Below, piece by piece: positions 17,956-26,308 of a DNA stretch of 64,000 nt. Position numbers and translations under genes: made by a program. The DNA comes from Persephonella sp. KM09-Lau-8 (GTDB lineage Bacteria; Aquificota; Aquificia; Aquificales; Hydrogenothermaceae). Every line of letters begins with the position of its first letter. Position 1 is the first letter of the stretch. The stretch lies in NCBI RefSeq assembly GCF_000703085.1, contig NZ_JNLL01000001.1, forward strand, positions 868,001-932,000. Direction: 5' to 3'. Under the pieces are notes generated by a model. That model made no database searches, was not told where the DNA came from, and was given only the letters and a program-made list of their open reading frames with translations.

Positions 17956-18301
17956 CTATCCCTCTAAATTGTAGGAAATTAATCCTCAGATAAATTTAAA
18001 TAAAAATTTCTTAAAAGCAATTTTATATGCGGGAATAAAAATATTTTTATGATTTAAATTACAGTTTAAGGAGTTGATAATTCATGACGAAAAGATACTA
18101 AATGAGAAATGTAAGGGGTTGAAATTAGTAGAAAAATTTTTTCTTAGTAGTTATAAGAGCAGCTTAATATAGGCTTCAGAGACACCTTAAATATACAGGA
18201 TTTTATCACAAATTTTAAATTTTTCAAAAAAATTTTTTATTTATATTTTCACCAAAAATCTTTCTATAATAGATACCCACAAAGATTAGAGGGGGTATCT
18301 A
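17956..18301. other. AT-rich divergent gap between dnaG and dnaA
   Basis: This 346-bp stretch holds the promoters of dnaG-rpoD and dnaA. It is very AT-rich, with runs such as AAAAATATTTTT and AAAAAATTTTTT that would melt easily. I looked for TTATNCACA DnaA boxes and found only imperfect ones (TTATCACAA near 18203, ATACCCACA at 18273-18281). It could contain part of the replication origin, but the sequence does not prove it, and no RNA gene or open frame stands out. Confidence 0.5.
18265..18300 (+). promoter_or_regulatory. dnaA promoter -10 box followed by an 8-bp inverted repeat over the ribosome site
   Basis: TATAAT at 18265-18270 is directly followed by AGATACCC (18271-18278), whose exact reverse complement GGGTATCT is at 18293-18300. 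The right arm contains part of the GGGGG ribosome site and ends one base before the TTG start. The left arm overlaps ATACCCACA, 7 of 9 bases like a DnaA box. It could be an operator at the transcription start or, if transcription begins early enough, an RNA hairpin hiding the ribosome site. The -35 box is poor. Confidence 0.5.
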
Positions 18302-19621
18302 TTGGACGTCTGGGGTAGCATCCTTTCTTCTATGTCTAAGCAGGTTGACCGTTCAACCCTCAGTCTGCTTAAAGGTGTAGAGAAAGCGGAATATAAAAAC
18401 GGCCATTTATATATCTCAACCCCAGACATTGTTTATAAAGAATGGCTTGAGAGCAATTTCCTAACCCAGATTAAAGAGTATGCAATAGACCTTCTGGGAG
18501 AAAATCTGGAAGTTCATGTTATATCAGAAGATGAAGAAGAGATAGAAAAAGAAGTTGAAATAGTAAAACAGGAAAGGAAAACTCCCTACCGACTGACAAA
18601 TCTCAATCCTAAATTCACATTCTCAAATCTAATTATAGGAAACTGCAATAAAATTGCATATCAGGCCTGCATTGCTGTGGCAGAAAATCTTGGAAATCTT
18701 TATAATCCTTTGTTTATATACGGCGGTGTGGGACTCGGTAAAACTCATCTTTTACATGCTACAGCCCATCAGGTTTTATCAAAAAATCCAAAAGCAAATA
18801 TCATTTATACAACAGCAGACACATTTATGTCAGAGCTTATCTATTACCTTAGAAACGGTTCAATCCTTGAGTTCAGAAAAAGATACAGAGATGTTGACCT
18901 TTTGCTGATTGATGATGTTCAGTTTTTACAGGGAAAAGAAAGGACACAGATAGAGTTATACCATATATTTAATGCCCTTCATCTTATAGGAAAACAGGTT
19001 ATTTTATCTTCTGATACTCCACCTAAAAATCTAAAAGGTCTGCAAGAAAGATTAAGAAGCAGGTTTGCCAGCGGTCTGGTTGTTGAGGTAAAAGCCCCTG
19101 ACCTGCAAACAAAGCTATCTATCCTGAGAAAAAAATCCAAAGAAATGGGAATTTATCTACCTTCGGATGTATCTCTACTGATAGCAAAAACAATAAATTC
19201 AAATGTTAGAGAGCTGGAAGGTTCACTGAACAAACTGAAAGCCTATAGCGACCTAATGGGAAGGACAATAACACTGGATATGACAAGGGAAGTTCTAAAG
19301 GACTTATTTGAGATAAAAGAGATGGAAGTTTCCCTTTCAATTCAGAAAATACAGCAGGAAGTTGCCAACTACTTTGGGGTTAATATAAACGAGATTTTAG
19401 GCAATTCCCGTAAAAAAAAGGTTGCGATGGCACGCCAAATAGCAATGTATCTGTCAAGGTATCTAACAGATAAGTCGCTAAACGAAATTTCCAAAGCATT
19501 TAAGAAAAAAGACCATACCACAGTAATAAACGCGATTGATAAAGTTGAGAAAACAATGGAAAAAGACAGAAAATTTAAATTAACAGTTGAGTTTTTAAGG
19601 GATAAAATTCTTACGTCATAA
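18302..19621 (+). CDS. dnaA: Chromosomal replication initiator DnaA
   Basis: DnaA binds origin boxes as an ATP-bound filament and opens the origin. The start is a TTG with GGGGG seven bases upstream. The 439-residue protein has the DnaB/DnaA-binding domain I (1-75), a short acidic linker, and the AAA+ domain with Walker A GGVGLGKT (141-148) and Walker B LLLIDDVQFL. The arginine-finger region is RLRSRFASGL. The C-terminal DNA-binding domain carries the signature KKKDHTTVINAIDKV. Domain II is almost absent, as in many thermophiles. It stands alone; no dnaN follows, and the next gene is convergent. Confidence 0.98.
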   Translation: MDVWGSILSSMSKQVDRSTLSLLKGVEKAEYKNGHLYISTPDIVYKEWLESNFLTQIKEYAIDLLGENLEVHVISEDEEEIEKEVEIVKQERKTPYRLTNLNPKFTFSNLIIGNCNKIAYQACIAVAENLGNLYNPLFIYGGVGLGKTHLLHATAHQVLSKNPKANIIYTTADTFMSELIYYLRNGSILEFRKRYRDVDLLLIDDVQFLQGKERTQIELYHIFNALHLIGKQVILSSDTPPKNLKGLQERLRSRFASGLVVEVKAPDLQTKLSILRKKSKEMGIYLPSDVSLLIAKTINSNVRELEGSLNKLKAYSDLMGRTITLDMTREVLKDLFEIKEMEVSLSIQKIQQEVANYFGVNINEILGNSRKKKVAMARQIAMYLSRYLTDKSLNEISKAFKKKDHTTVINAIDKVEKTMEKDRKFKLTVEFLRDKILTS

Positions 19622-19626
19622 AAATT

Positions 19627-20013
19627 TTACCATACTTCTTTACCAATAGGCTCTCCCCAATTTAATTCTTTGTGTTTATTTTCAGGGGTGATTTTAGAAA
19701 CCAAATTTTCAAGTTCTATATTATCCTTTAACTTTTCCTGAATATTTGAAGTAAGATAGGCTTCTTCTATTGTTTCTTTTAGTATATGTTTCTCTCTTTC
19801 AGGAATATCTGTGTCTTCTATAGCTTCTATCATTATAGTTTTAAGTATTTTTTTAGCTCGAGGTAATTTATCGAATATTTCTAAAATTCTTGCTTCTAAT
19901 AAATCCTCATCTTTATTTTTTTCATATAAGTTATAAAGTTTATATATAACCTTTTTCATTTTTTCGATTAAACTATATACTTCTGAAGATAACTCATTAG
20001 TTAAAATACTCAT
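19627..20013 (-). CDS. Small helical protein of unknown function
   Basis: I do not recognise this 128-residue protein. It is almost entirely helical, rich in Glu, Lys, Ile and Leu, and ends in a Pro/Asn-rich tail with three tryptophans close together (ELNWGEP and EVW at the end). There is no signal peptide or cysteine. A perfect AAGGAGG lies six bases before the ATG, so translation is likely strong. It is convergent with dnaA, 5 bp apart, and stands alone upstream as well. Confidence 0.65.
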   Translation of the reverse strand: MSILTNELSSEVYSLIEKMKKVIYKLYNLYEKNKDEDLLEARILEIFDKLPRAKKILKTIMIEAIEDTDIPEREKHILKETIEEAYLTSNIQEKLKDNIELENLVSKITPENKHKELNWGEPIGKEVW

Positions 20014-20064
20014 GAAAACCTCCTTAGGTAAAAACTATAGGATTTTATATTTTTTGTCAATAAC

Positions 20065-21285
20065 TTATTTAAATTTCTTCAATACTTCTCCTACAAGGTA
20101 AAGAGAGCCTGTGATAAGGATTATAGAGTTCTTGTCTGCAGTATTTCTAACTTTTTCTATGGCTTTGTCTATTTCAGGATAAAACCGAACTCCTTCTATG
20201 TCCTTGATTTCTTCTTGGGTTATACTCCGTGATACTGGAATTTTGGTAACAATAGTTTCAGCAGATTTATATCTGATTAAATTCAGGATTTTTTTCCATT
20301 CTTTATCTTTCATTCCGCTGTAAATAGTAATAATTTTTTTATCTGGGAACAACTGAGAAACTTCCCTAAATGTTTCCACAATAGCTTCTTCATTATGGGC
20401 ACCATCAAGAATTATTACTGGATTTTCTGATATAATCTGCATTCTGCCAGGTAGATATGTATTTTCTGCAGCTTTCTTGATTAAATCAATATCTATTTTT
20501 ATACTATTTCTTCTGGCAAAAAGTATAAATGCAGTTATTGCAGCAGAAAGATTAAAAAATTGCCTTTTTCCAAGAAGTGAAGGCTTAACATCCTTAATGA
20601 CAATATCCTGAAACATATAATCAATGCTATTTCCTTTGTCCTTAAATGTATATCCCATAGGATAATGATAGATTTCTCTAATTCCCTTCATAATAGCCTG
20701 AGTAATTAAATCCAGTTGCTCAGTGCCTATTACAAGGGGTCTATCTTTACGGGCAATTCCAAGCTTTTCTGAAGCTATTTTTGATATGGTATCCCCAAGT
20801 AGATGTGTATGGTCTAAAGATACATTTGTTATAACAGAAACTTCCGGATATACCACATTAGTTGCGTCCCATCTGCCACCAAGACCAACTTCCAGAACAG
20901 CAATATCAATTTTTTCATCTGAAAAATATTTGAAGGCCAGTAATGTGGACGCCTCAAAATATGTAAGATTATGTTTTTCAATAACAGGCTTTAGCTGTTT
21001 TATATACTCCTCAAGCCTATCATCAGGTATATTCTGCCGATTTGTCTGCCATCTTTCATTTTCTTCAACAAGATGTGGAGAGGTAAACATTCCTGTTTTT
21101 AAGCTGTAATGTCTTAATATACTTTCCAAAAATGCGGCAGTTGAACCTTTCCCGTTTGTTCCGGAAATTAAGATAGACGGATAGTTTTGATGAGGATTTC
21201 CAATTTCCTCAAGGGCTGCCTTTATTCTTTCCAGCCCCGGTTCTATATTAAAAACTTTTTTATTGAATAATTTATACAGCTTCAT
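20065..21285 (-). CDS. folC: FolC dihydrofolate/folylpolyglutamate synthase
   Basis: FolC adds glutamate to dihydropteroate and lengthens the polyglutamate tail of folates, a Mur-ligase-like ATP reaction. The 406 residues have the P-loop GTNGKGST near the N-terminus, FTSPHLV, VLEVGLGGRWDATN for metal and substrate, and NVSLDHTHLLG. The C-terminal domain contains ILDGAHNEEA. The length is usual. The start overlaps lgt by 14 bp. No strong ribosome site is visible, so translational coupling to lgt is likely. Confidence 0.95.
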   Translation of the reverse strand: MKLYKLFNKKVFNIEPGLERIKAALEEIGNPHQNYPSILISGTNGKGSTAAFLESILRHYSLKTGMFTSPHLVEENERWQTNRQNIPDDRLEEYIKQLKPVIEKHNLTYFEASTLLAFKYFSDEKIDIAVLEVGLGGRWDATNVVYPEVSVITNVSLDHTHLLGDTISKIASEKLGIARKDRPLVIGTEQLDLITQAIMKGIREIYHYPMGYTFKDKGNSIDYMFQDIVIKDVKPSLLGKRQFFNLSAAITAFILFARRNSIKIDIDLIKKAAENTYLPGRMQIISENPVIILDGAHNEEAIVETFREVSQLFPDKKIITIYSGMKDKEWKKILNLIRYKSAETIVTKIPVSRSITQEEIKDIEGVRFYPEIDKAIEKVRNTADKNSIILITGSLYLVGEVLKKFK

Positions 21286-22054
21286 TTTTTCTTTTTAAAA
21301 AACCATATCCAAGAATTACAATTCCTACAACCACCATTCCCAGAGTGACAATCTGATTCCATGTTAAACCAATGGGCAGTGGTGGAGTAACTCCCCGCCA
21401 GAATTCCAGTAAAAATCTTTCAAATCCATATAAGATTAGATAAAGTCCGAATATCTCTCCGTCAAATATTTTTTTCCTGTAAGCAAGAAATAACAATCCA
21501 AAAATAATAAAATTCCCGATAGCCTCAGCCGGTTGGGTAGGATAAAGAGGTATTCCTGCAGGAGCAGAGCTGTCTGGATGATGTGGAAATGTAATGGCAA
21601 TATCCTTAAATGGTGAGTCTTCCGGAACTGGCTTTCCATAACAGCATCCTGCACAGGTGCAACCTATTCTGCCAAAGGCATGACCGATTATTATAGATAT
21701 TCCAGCAACATCAGCTATTTTTAGGATAGGAATACTGTATTTTTTTAATAAAAATAAAAGAACAATTGCACCACCTATAAAACCACCAAACCAATCTATC
21801 CCACCTTTCCAGACAGCGATGTAATCCATAAAAGAGTGAAACTGGTCGTGGTGCTCAATAATATATGCAATTCTGGCACCGACTATTCCGCCTAATACAG
21901 TGTATATAAAGAGGTTCTCTATTTTTTTTGATTCAATTCCTTCTTTTTTGCCAAAATAAATGGCTGTGAAATAAGAAACTATAAGACCTATGGCAACCAT
22001 TACACCATAGGTATGAATTGTGAAATCGCCTATTTTTATTAAATCAGGAAACAT
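21272..22054 (-). CDS. lgt: Prolipoprotein diacylglyceryl transferase
   Basis: Lgt moves diacylglycerol from phosphatidylglycerol to the lipobox cysteine of prelipoproteins in the inner membrane. The 260-residue protein has seven likely membrane segments, the early HTYGVMVAIG motif, GGIVGARIAYI, WKGGIDWFGGFIGG and the Lgt signature GHAFGRIGCTCAGCCYGKP. The C-terminal GFERFLLEFWRG is present. In most members the middle motif reads GGLSFHGG; here it is GGIDWFGG. AAGGAGAGG lies before the ATG. It precedes folC with a 14-bp overlap. Confidence 0.95.
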   Translation of the reverse strand: MFPDLIKIGDFTIHTYGVMVAIGLIVSYFTAIYFGKKEGIESKKIENLFIYTVLGGIVGARIAYIIEHHDQFHSFMDYIAVWKGGIDWFGGFIGGAIVLLFLLKKYSIPILKIADVAGISIIIGHAFGRIGCTCAGCCYGKPVPEDSPFKDIAITFPHHPDSSAPAGIPLYPTQPAEAIGNFIIFGLLFLAYRKKIFDGEIFGLYLILYGFERFLLEFWRGVTPPLPIGLTWNQIVTLGMVVVGIVILGYGFLKRKNEAV

Positions 22055-22084
22055 TTCCTCTCCTTTCTAAGACAGCCTGTTGTC

Positions 22085-22615
22085 TTACTTTGATTTGGCA
22101 AGTTCTTTTTTCTTTTTCATATATTTTTCAAGTGTTAATTTCCTTTTTACAGGCGAAAGATACTTTATAAAAGGAATTCCATTTATATGGTCAATCTCAT
22201 GTTGTAAAACTACGGCAAGAAAATCCTCTGCATCTATCTGAATATCTTTTCCTTCTATATCTTTTGCTTCAACAACTACTTTTTGTGCTCTTGGAATAGT
22301 GATTTGAACTCCAGGAAAGCTAAGGCACCCTTCTGTTGATTCAATTTCACCTTCTTTATGGACTATTTTGGGATTTATAAGGGCAAGCTTTATTCCTTCC
22401 TTGTTTTCTTCATTTTCTTCTCTTGGTGTAGTATCCAGAACTATAATCTGGTATGGAATACCAATCTGGTTTGCTGCAAGACCAACACCTTCATGTTCAT
22501 ACATTTTTTGGAACATTACATCAATATACTCTTTCAGCTTCTCTGAACCGAAAAAATCAACCTCTTTCATCTTTTGTTTAAGTATCTTGTCTGGCCATGT
22601 TCTTATCTCATACAT
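22085..22615 (-). CDS. def: Peptide deformylase
   Basis: Def removes the formyl group from new proteins using a metal, usually Fe2+. The three family motifs are present: GVGLAANQIG, EGCLSFPG and QHEIDHINGIPF (the Cys of motif 2 and the two His of motif 3 bind the metal). The start is taken as the ATG at 22615, seven bases after GAGG; a TTG at 22621 would add two residues. About 176 residues, normal length. It directly follows rpe and precedes lgt and folC on the same strand. Confidence 0.96.
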   Translation of the reverse strand: MYEIRTWPDKILKQKMKEVDFFGSEKLKEYIDVMFQKMYEHEGVGLAANQIGIPYQIIVLDTTPREENEENKEGIKLALINPKIVHKEGEIESTEGCLSFPGVQITIPRAQKVVVEAKDIEGKDIQIDAEDFLAVVLQHEIDHINGIPFIKYLSPVKRKLTLEKYMKKKKELAKSK

Positions 22616-22617
22616 TT

Positions 22618-23295
22618 TCAAACCTCAACAGAAATTGCTTTTTGTTTCAGGTTTCTGACAGCCTGTGCAGGGTCTTCGGCTTTAAATATAGAACTGCCTG
22701 CAACAAAAATATTAGCACCTTCTGCAGAAACCTGTGAAATATTACTCTCTTTAATTCCGCCATCTATCTCAATTAATATATCCGTTCTTCCTGTTTCTTC
22801 CATCAATCTTCTCAGTTTCCTAATTTTGTGGAGTGTTTCTGGAATAAATTTTTGTCCACCAAATCCGGGATTGACAGACATAACTAAGACATAATCTACA
22901 AAATGGATAATCTCTTCCAGCGTATTTACAGGGGTTGCAGGGTTAAGAACAACGCCTGCCTTAACTCCCTGCGATTTTATGTAATCAACAAGCCTATGGG
23001 AATGTATGCAGGCATCCATATGGAAAGAAATCATATTACAGCCGGCTTTTATAAAGTCCGGAACATATTTTTCCGGTTCAACAATCATAAGATGGGCATC
23101 AAAAGGAAGGTCGGTTAAAGGTCTTAAACTTTCAACTACCGGAATACCGATTGTTATATTAGGAACGTATCTACCATCCATTATATCCAGATGAATAATA
23201 TCTGCCCCTGCCTGCTCAACGGTTTTGATTTCTTCTCCAAGCCTTGCAAAATCTGCAGACAAAATAGAAGGAGCAATCAGTTTTATATCTTCCAA
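22618..23295 (-). CDS. rpe: Ribulose-phosphate 3-epimerase
   Basis: Rpe interconverts ribulose-5-phosphate and xylulose-5-phosphate in the pentose phosphate pathway. The 225-residue TIM-barrel protein shows APSILSADFARLGEE, HLDIMDGRYVPNIT with metal-binding His/Asp, FDAHLMI, MSVNPGFGGQKF, IEIDGGI and the phosphate-binding VAGSSIF. The start is a TTG behind AGGAGGACA. It heads the run rpe-def-lgt-folC. Confidence 0.97.
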   Translation of the reverse strand: MEDIKLIAPSILSADFARLGEEIKTVEQAGADIIHLDIMDGRYVPNITIGIPVVESLRPLTDLPFDAHLMIVEPEKYVPDFIKAGCNMISFHMDACIHSHRLVDYIKSQGVKAGVVLNPATPVNTLEEIIHFVDYVLVMSVNPGFGGQKFIPETLHKIRKLRRLMEETGRTDILIEIDGGIKESNISQVSAEGANIFVAGSSIFKAEDPAQAVRNLKQKAISVEV

Positions 23296-23354
23296 ATCTG
23301 TCCTCCTTAAAAAAATTCCATAAAAATATTAGCATATATATTCAGGGGAAAAAT

Positions 23355-23954
23355 ATGAGGAATTTAAGACTGGAAATAAGCAGAAAAATCTTTCATATCG
23401 TATCAATACTGCTTTTGCTTGTTCCCCTTTATCTATGGGGGAGGTTCTCTATTGCTATTTTAATGACTTTTATGCTGGTCGTGATTTTTCCTATTTCTTA
23501 TTTCAAAATAAAAAACAGATTTACCCTCTGGTTCTGGCAAATAATCAAATGGGTTGAAAGGGATAAAAATCTACAAATGCCTGCCAGACAGGCTTTTTCT
23601 CTGGCAATTGGTATGCTGATATCTTCACTGATTTTTGATGAAAAAATACTCCAGATAAGTATTACCTCTACTGCTGTTTATGATGGTTTTGCCACAATTT
23701 TTGGGCTGCTTTTTGGAAAACATAAATTCCCGTGGGGTAAAAGTCTGGAAGGAACTATTGGAGGAATACTGTTCAATACTGCTGCACTGATTTGGGTCCT
23801 CCCAATAAACTATGCAGTTTTAATCTCTATTTTTGTAGCTTTTGTGGAAAATTTTTCAAGCTCTGACAAATGGTTTCTGGATGATAATCTTCTAATTCCT
23901 ATATTTACCGGTATTTTCGTTAAGTTCTTTATTCATCAAATTTGCTTATTCTAA
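23355..23954 (+). CDS. CTP-dependent lipid-kinase-like membrane protein (SEC59/VTE5 type)
   Basis: The 199-residue protein has about six membrane segments. Its pattern fits the family of dolichol, phytol and diacylglycerol kinases that use CTP, relatives of phosphatidate cytidylyltransferase. EISRKIFHI lies at the start, AVYDGFATIFGLLFGKHKFPW with GKSLEGTIGG in the middle, and a VENFSS...DNLLIP segment at the end. These are the residues that bind nucleotide and metal in the family. The lipid substrate cannot be told from the sequence; an isoprenoid alcohol is plausible. AGGGGAAAA precedes the ATG. It is divergent from rpe. Confidence 0.8.
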   Translation: MRNLRLEISRKIFHIVSILLLLVPLYLWGRFSIAILMTFMLVVIFPISYFKIKNRFTLWFWQIIKWVERDKNLQMPARQAFSLAIGMLISSLIFDEKILQISITSTAVYDGFATIFGLLFGKHKFPWGKSLEGTIGGILFNTAALIWVLPINYAVLISIFVAFVENFSSSDKWFLDDNLLIPIFTGIFVKFFIHQICLF

Positions 23955-24005
23955 AATTTGATTTAATATTCATAATCATAAAAATTAAATAAATGAGGTA
24001 TAGCA

Positions 24006-24230
24006 ATGAAATTGATAATGGATATTCCCGACGAATTAAAATTAGATGAAAAAGAGTTCAAGACTGCTGCAATAGTTAAATTATACGAACTTGGAAAAAT
24101 ATCTTCTGGCAAAGCAGCAAAACTTTTAGGAATATCACGTATAGAGTTTTTAGACTTACTTTCAGAATACAAAGTTCAGATACAACCTGATACAGAAGAG
24201 GAAATTTTAAAGGATATAAATAATGCCTAA
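24006..24230 (+). CDS. UPF0175 family antitoxin-like protein
   Basis: The 74-residue protein fits UPF0175, small DNA-binding proteins usually paired with a DUF3368 PIN-like partner. A short N-terminal strand is followed by a helix-turn-helix: LYELGKISSGKAAKLLGIS. GAGGT lies eight bases before the ATG. Its last 8 bp overlap the next gene, the usual coupled arrangement of an antitoxin and its toxin. It probably binds its own promoter. The antitoxin role is inferred from the family. Confidence 0.85.
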   Translation: MKLIMDIPDELKLDEKEFKTAAIVKLYELGKISSGKAAKLLGISRIEFLDLLSEYKVQIQPDTEEEILKDINNA

Positions 24231-24705
24231 AGTTGTATCAAATACAACTCCTATCTTATCTTTCATAAAGTTAAACAGATTAGATATTTTAAGAAACATA
24301 TACAAGGAAATTACAATTCCTGAAGCTGTTTATAGAGAATTGGAAGAAGGTAAACACAAATATTACTTAAATATCTCTAAAGAAGATTGGATAAAAATTT
24401 CAAAGGTAAGTAATAAAAGACTCGTTAAGCAATTTGAAAAAATATTAGATACAGGAGAGGCTGAAGCTATAACATTAGCTTTAGAACTAAAAGCAGATTT
24501 ACTTTTAATGGACGAAAAAATAGGAAGGAAAATAGCAGAAGAACAAGGATTGAAAATCAGTGGAACTATTGGAATATTACTGAAAGCTAAAGAAGAAGGT
24601 ATTATTTCAGAAGTTAAACCTTTTATTTATGAGTTAATTAAAAAAGGAAATTATTACAAAAAATCATTTCTGGAAACTGTATTAAAATTTGCTAAAGAAA
24701 TATAA
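24223..24705 (+). CDS. DUF3368 PIN-like toxin
   Basis: The 160-residue protein belongs to DUF3368, PIN-domain-like predicted RNases. The N-terminal SNTTPILSF replaces the usual first-aspartate motif of PIN domains, DTGEAEAITLALE carries conserved acidic residues, and LLLMDEKIGRKIAEEQGL carries the last Asp and Glu. It is the second gene of a pair with UPF0175 and overlaps it by 8 bp. It ends 1 bp before the convergent DUF59 gene. No mobile-element remnants flank the pair. Toxicity is expected from the family but not shown here. Confidence 0.83.
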   Translation: MPKVVSNTTPILSFIKLNRLDILRNIYKEITIPEAVYRELEEGKHKYYLNISKEDWIKISKVSNKRLVKQFEKILDTGEAEAITLALELKADLLLMDEKIGRKIAEEQGLKISGTIGILLKAKEEGIISEVKPFIYELIKKGNYYKKSFLETVLKFAKEI

Positions 24706-24706
24706 T

Positions 24707-25021
24707 CTAAACATTCCAGCCTAATTCTCTTAGGCGTTGTAAGCCTTCTGGAGATATGTCTTTCGTAGTCCAGGGTTGTGAGAAATCCAGCTGTATAGAG
24801 ATATCCTCAAACTGGGGAAAGTTTGTCTTAAGATGCCTTATTATTGTGTTTTTTATATATTTTTCCAGAGGACACTTAGGCGTCGTAAGGGTCATAACAA
24901 CCTCAAGGTTATTATCATTAATATGAATTCCCTTAACAAGCCCCAAATCCACTATGTTTAAAGGTATTTCCGGGTCATAAACTTCCTTTAATGAGTTTAA
25001 AACATCAATTTCCAGCGTCAT
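24707..25021 (-). CDS. DUF59 / MIP18 family iron-sulfur assembly protein
   Basis: DUF59 proteins (SufT and PaaD relatives) help in the maturation of iron-sulfur proteins. The 104 residues contain the family motifs VYDPEIPLNIVDLGLV and LTTPKCPL with its reactive cysteine, and end in a helix-rich RLRELGW. Length and motifs are typical. It follows pyrC by 2 bp on the same strand, so it is at the end of that operon. No suf genes are nearby. Confidence 0.92.
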   Translation of the reverse strand: MTLEIDVLNSLKEVYDPEIPLNIVDLGLVKGIHINDNNLEVVMTLTTPKCPLEKYIKNTIIRHLKTNFPQFEDISIQLDFSQPWTTKDISPEGLQRLRELGWNV

Positions 25022-25023
25022 AA

Positions 25024-26295
25024 CTAATCCCTATAGACGATTTTTCCTTTATAAAATGTGTATTTTACTTTACCAATTAATTTTCTTCCCATTAATGGAG
25101 TGTTTTTACTCTTGGAATAAATAACTTCTTCATTTACTTCCCAGCTTTCTGTTGGGTCAAATATTGTAAGCTCAGCAATTTCTCCTTCTTTTATAGAAGG
25201 TGGTTTTAAACCTATTTTCTTGGCTGGATTTATGGACATAACCTCAACCAGCCTTGTTAAATCAAAATAGTCTTTCCTTACCAGTTCCAGAACTATAGGC
25301 AGTGCAAACTGCAGACCTATCATTCCCGGCGGGCAGGCATGATGTTCCTGCATTTTTTCTTGATGTGCATGGGGTGCGTGGTCTGTAGCGACTATATCAA
25401 TAATACCAGAAGCAAGAGCCCATCTGACAGCTTCTAAATCTTCATGTTCTCTAAGAGGGGGAGATACTTTTGCTTTACAATCAAAATCAAGCCATTCCTC
25501 ATCTGTTAAATAAAGATGATGAGGTGTTACTTCTGCGGTTACTTTGGCACCCATTGCTTTTGCCCAAGTAACTATCTCAACTCCAACCTTTGTTGATAAA
25601 TGGCATATATGAACAGGCATTCCTGTATGGATAGACAAGACACAATCTCTGGCAATCATGGTGTCTTCTGCTTCTGGTGGTAGTGGCGGCAGTCCTAAAG
25701 CTGCCGCTATTTCTCCTTCGTGGGCAACTCCATCTTTTGAGAGGGATAAATCTTCGCAGTGGTCAGCAACAAAACTACCTATTGAACCGGCAAATTCCAT
25801 TGCTTTTCTCATTACATGGGCATCCCATACAGGTGCACCATCATCGGTAAAGTAGACAGCTCCTGCATCTTTTAACAGGGACATTTCTGTAAGCTGTTTT
25901 CCTTCTCTTCCTTTTGTAACTGCAGCTGCAGGTAAAACTCTACACAGACCTATTTCTTCTCCCTTTTCTATCACATATCTGACAATTGAAGGTTCATCTA
26001 TTGCTGGAAATGTATTAGGCATACAGACAACAGTTGTATATCCTCCTGCAACAGCTGCAAGACTTCCTGTGTATATATCTTCCTTATAGGTTTGCCCCGG
26101 GTCTCTAAAATGAACATGAATATCGGTAAATGCCGGACAGACAACCTTATCAGTTGCGTCTATAACCTGACATTCTGGAGGTGGTTGCAGATTTTCCTCT
26201 ATTTTTACGATTTTTCCTTTATCTATTAATATATCTTTCTGATCTTTAAGATTATTCTGCGGGTCTATTATTGTTCCACCTTTTATCAGTATCAA
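25024..26295 (-). CDS. pyrC: Dihydroorotase, type I
   Basis: Dihydroorotase closes carbamoyl-aspartate to dihydroorotate in pyrimidine synthesis. The 423-residue amidohydrolase has the metal-binding DIHVHFRDPG, HICHLST, and ATDHAPHAHQEK segments. Where many dihydroorotases carry a carboxylated lysine, this one reads YFTDDGAP. From memory, the Aquifex aeolicus enzyme likewise has Asp there, needs aspartate transcarbamoylase for full activity and forms a dodecamer with it. The start is a TTG nine bases after GGAGG. DUF59 follows at 2 bp; lepB lies upstream. Confidence 0.95.
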   Translation of the reverse strand: MILIKGGTIIDPQNNLKDQKDILIDKGKIVKIEENLQPPPECQVIDATDKVVCPAFTDIHVHFRDPGQTYKEDIYTGSLAAVAGGYTTVVCMPNTFPAIDEPSIVRYVIEKGEEIGLCRVLPAAAVTKGREGKQLTEMSLLKDAGAVYFTDDGAPVWDAHVMRKAMEFAGSIGSFVADHCEDLSLSKDGVAHEGEIAAALGLPPLPPEAEDTMIARDCVLSIHTGMPVHICHLSTKVGVEIVTWAKAMGAKVTAEVTPHHLYLTDEEWLDFDCKAKVSPPLREHEDLEAVRWALASGIIDIVATDHAPHAHQEKMQEHHACPPGMIGLQFALPIVLELVRKDYFDLTRLVEVMSINPAKKIGLKPPSIKEGEIAELTIFDPTESWEVNEEVIYSKSKNTPLMGRKLIGKVKYTFYKGKIVYRD

Positions 26296-26308
26296 GCTGT
26301 TAACCTCC

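Noticed and set aside
17956-18301. Confident oriC call
   Set aside because: AT-rich and beside dnaA, but only imperfect DnaA boxes are visible and strand skew could not be computed.
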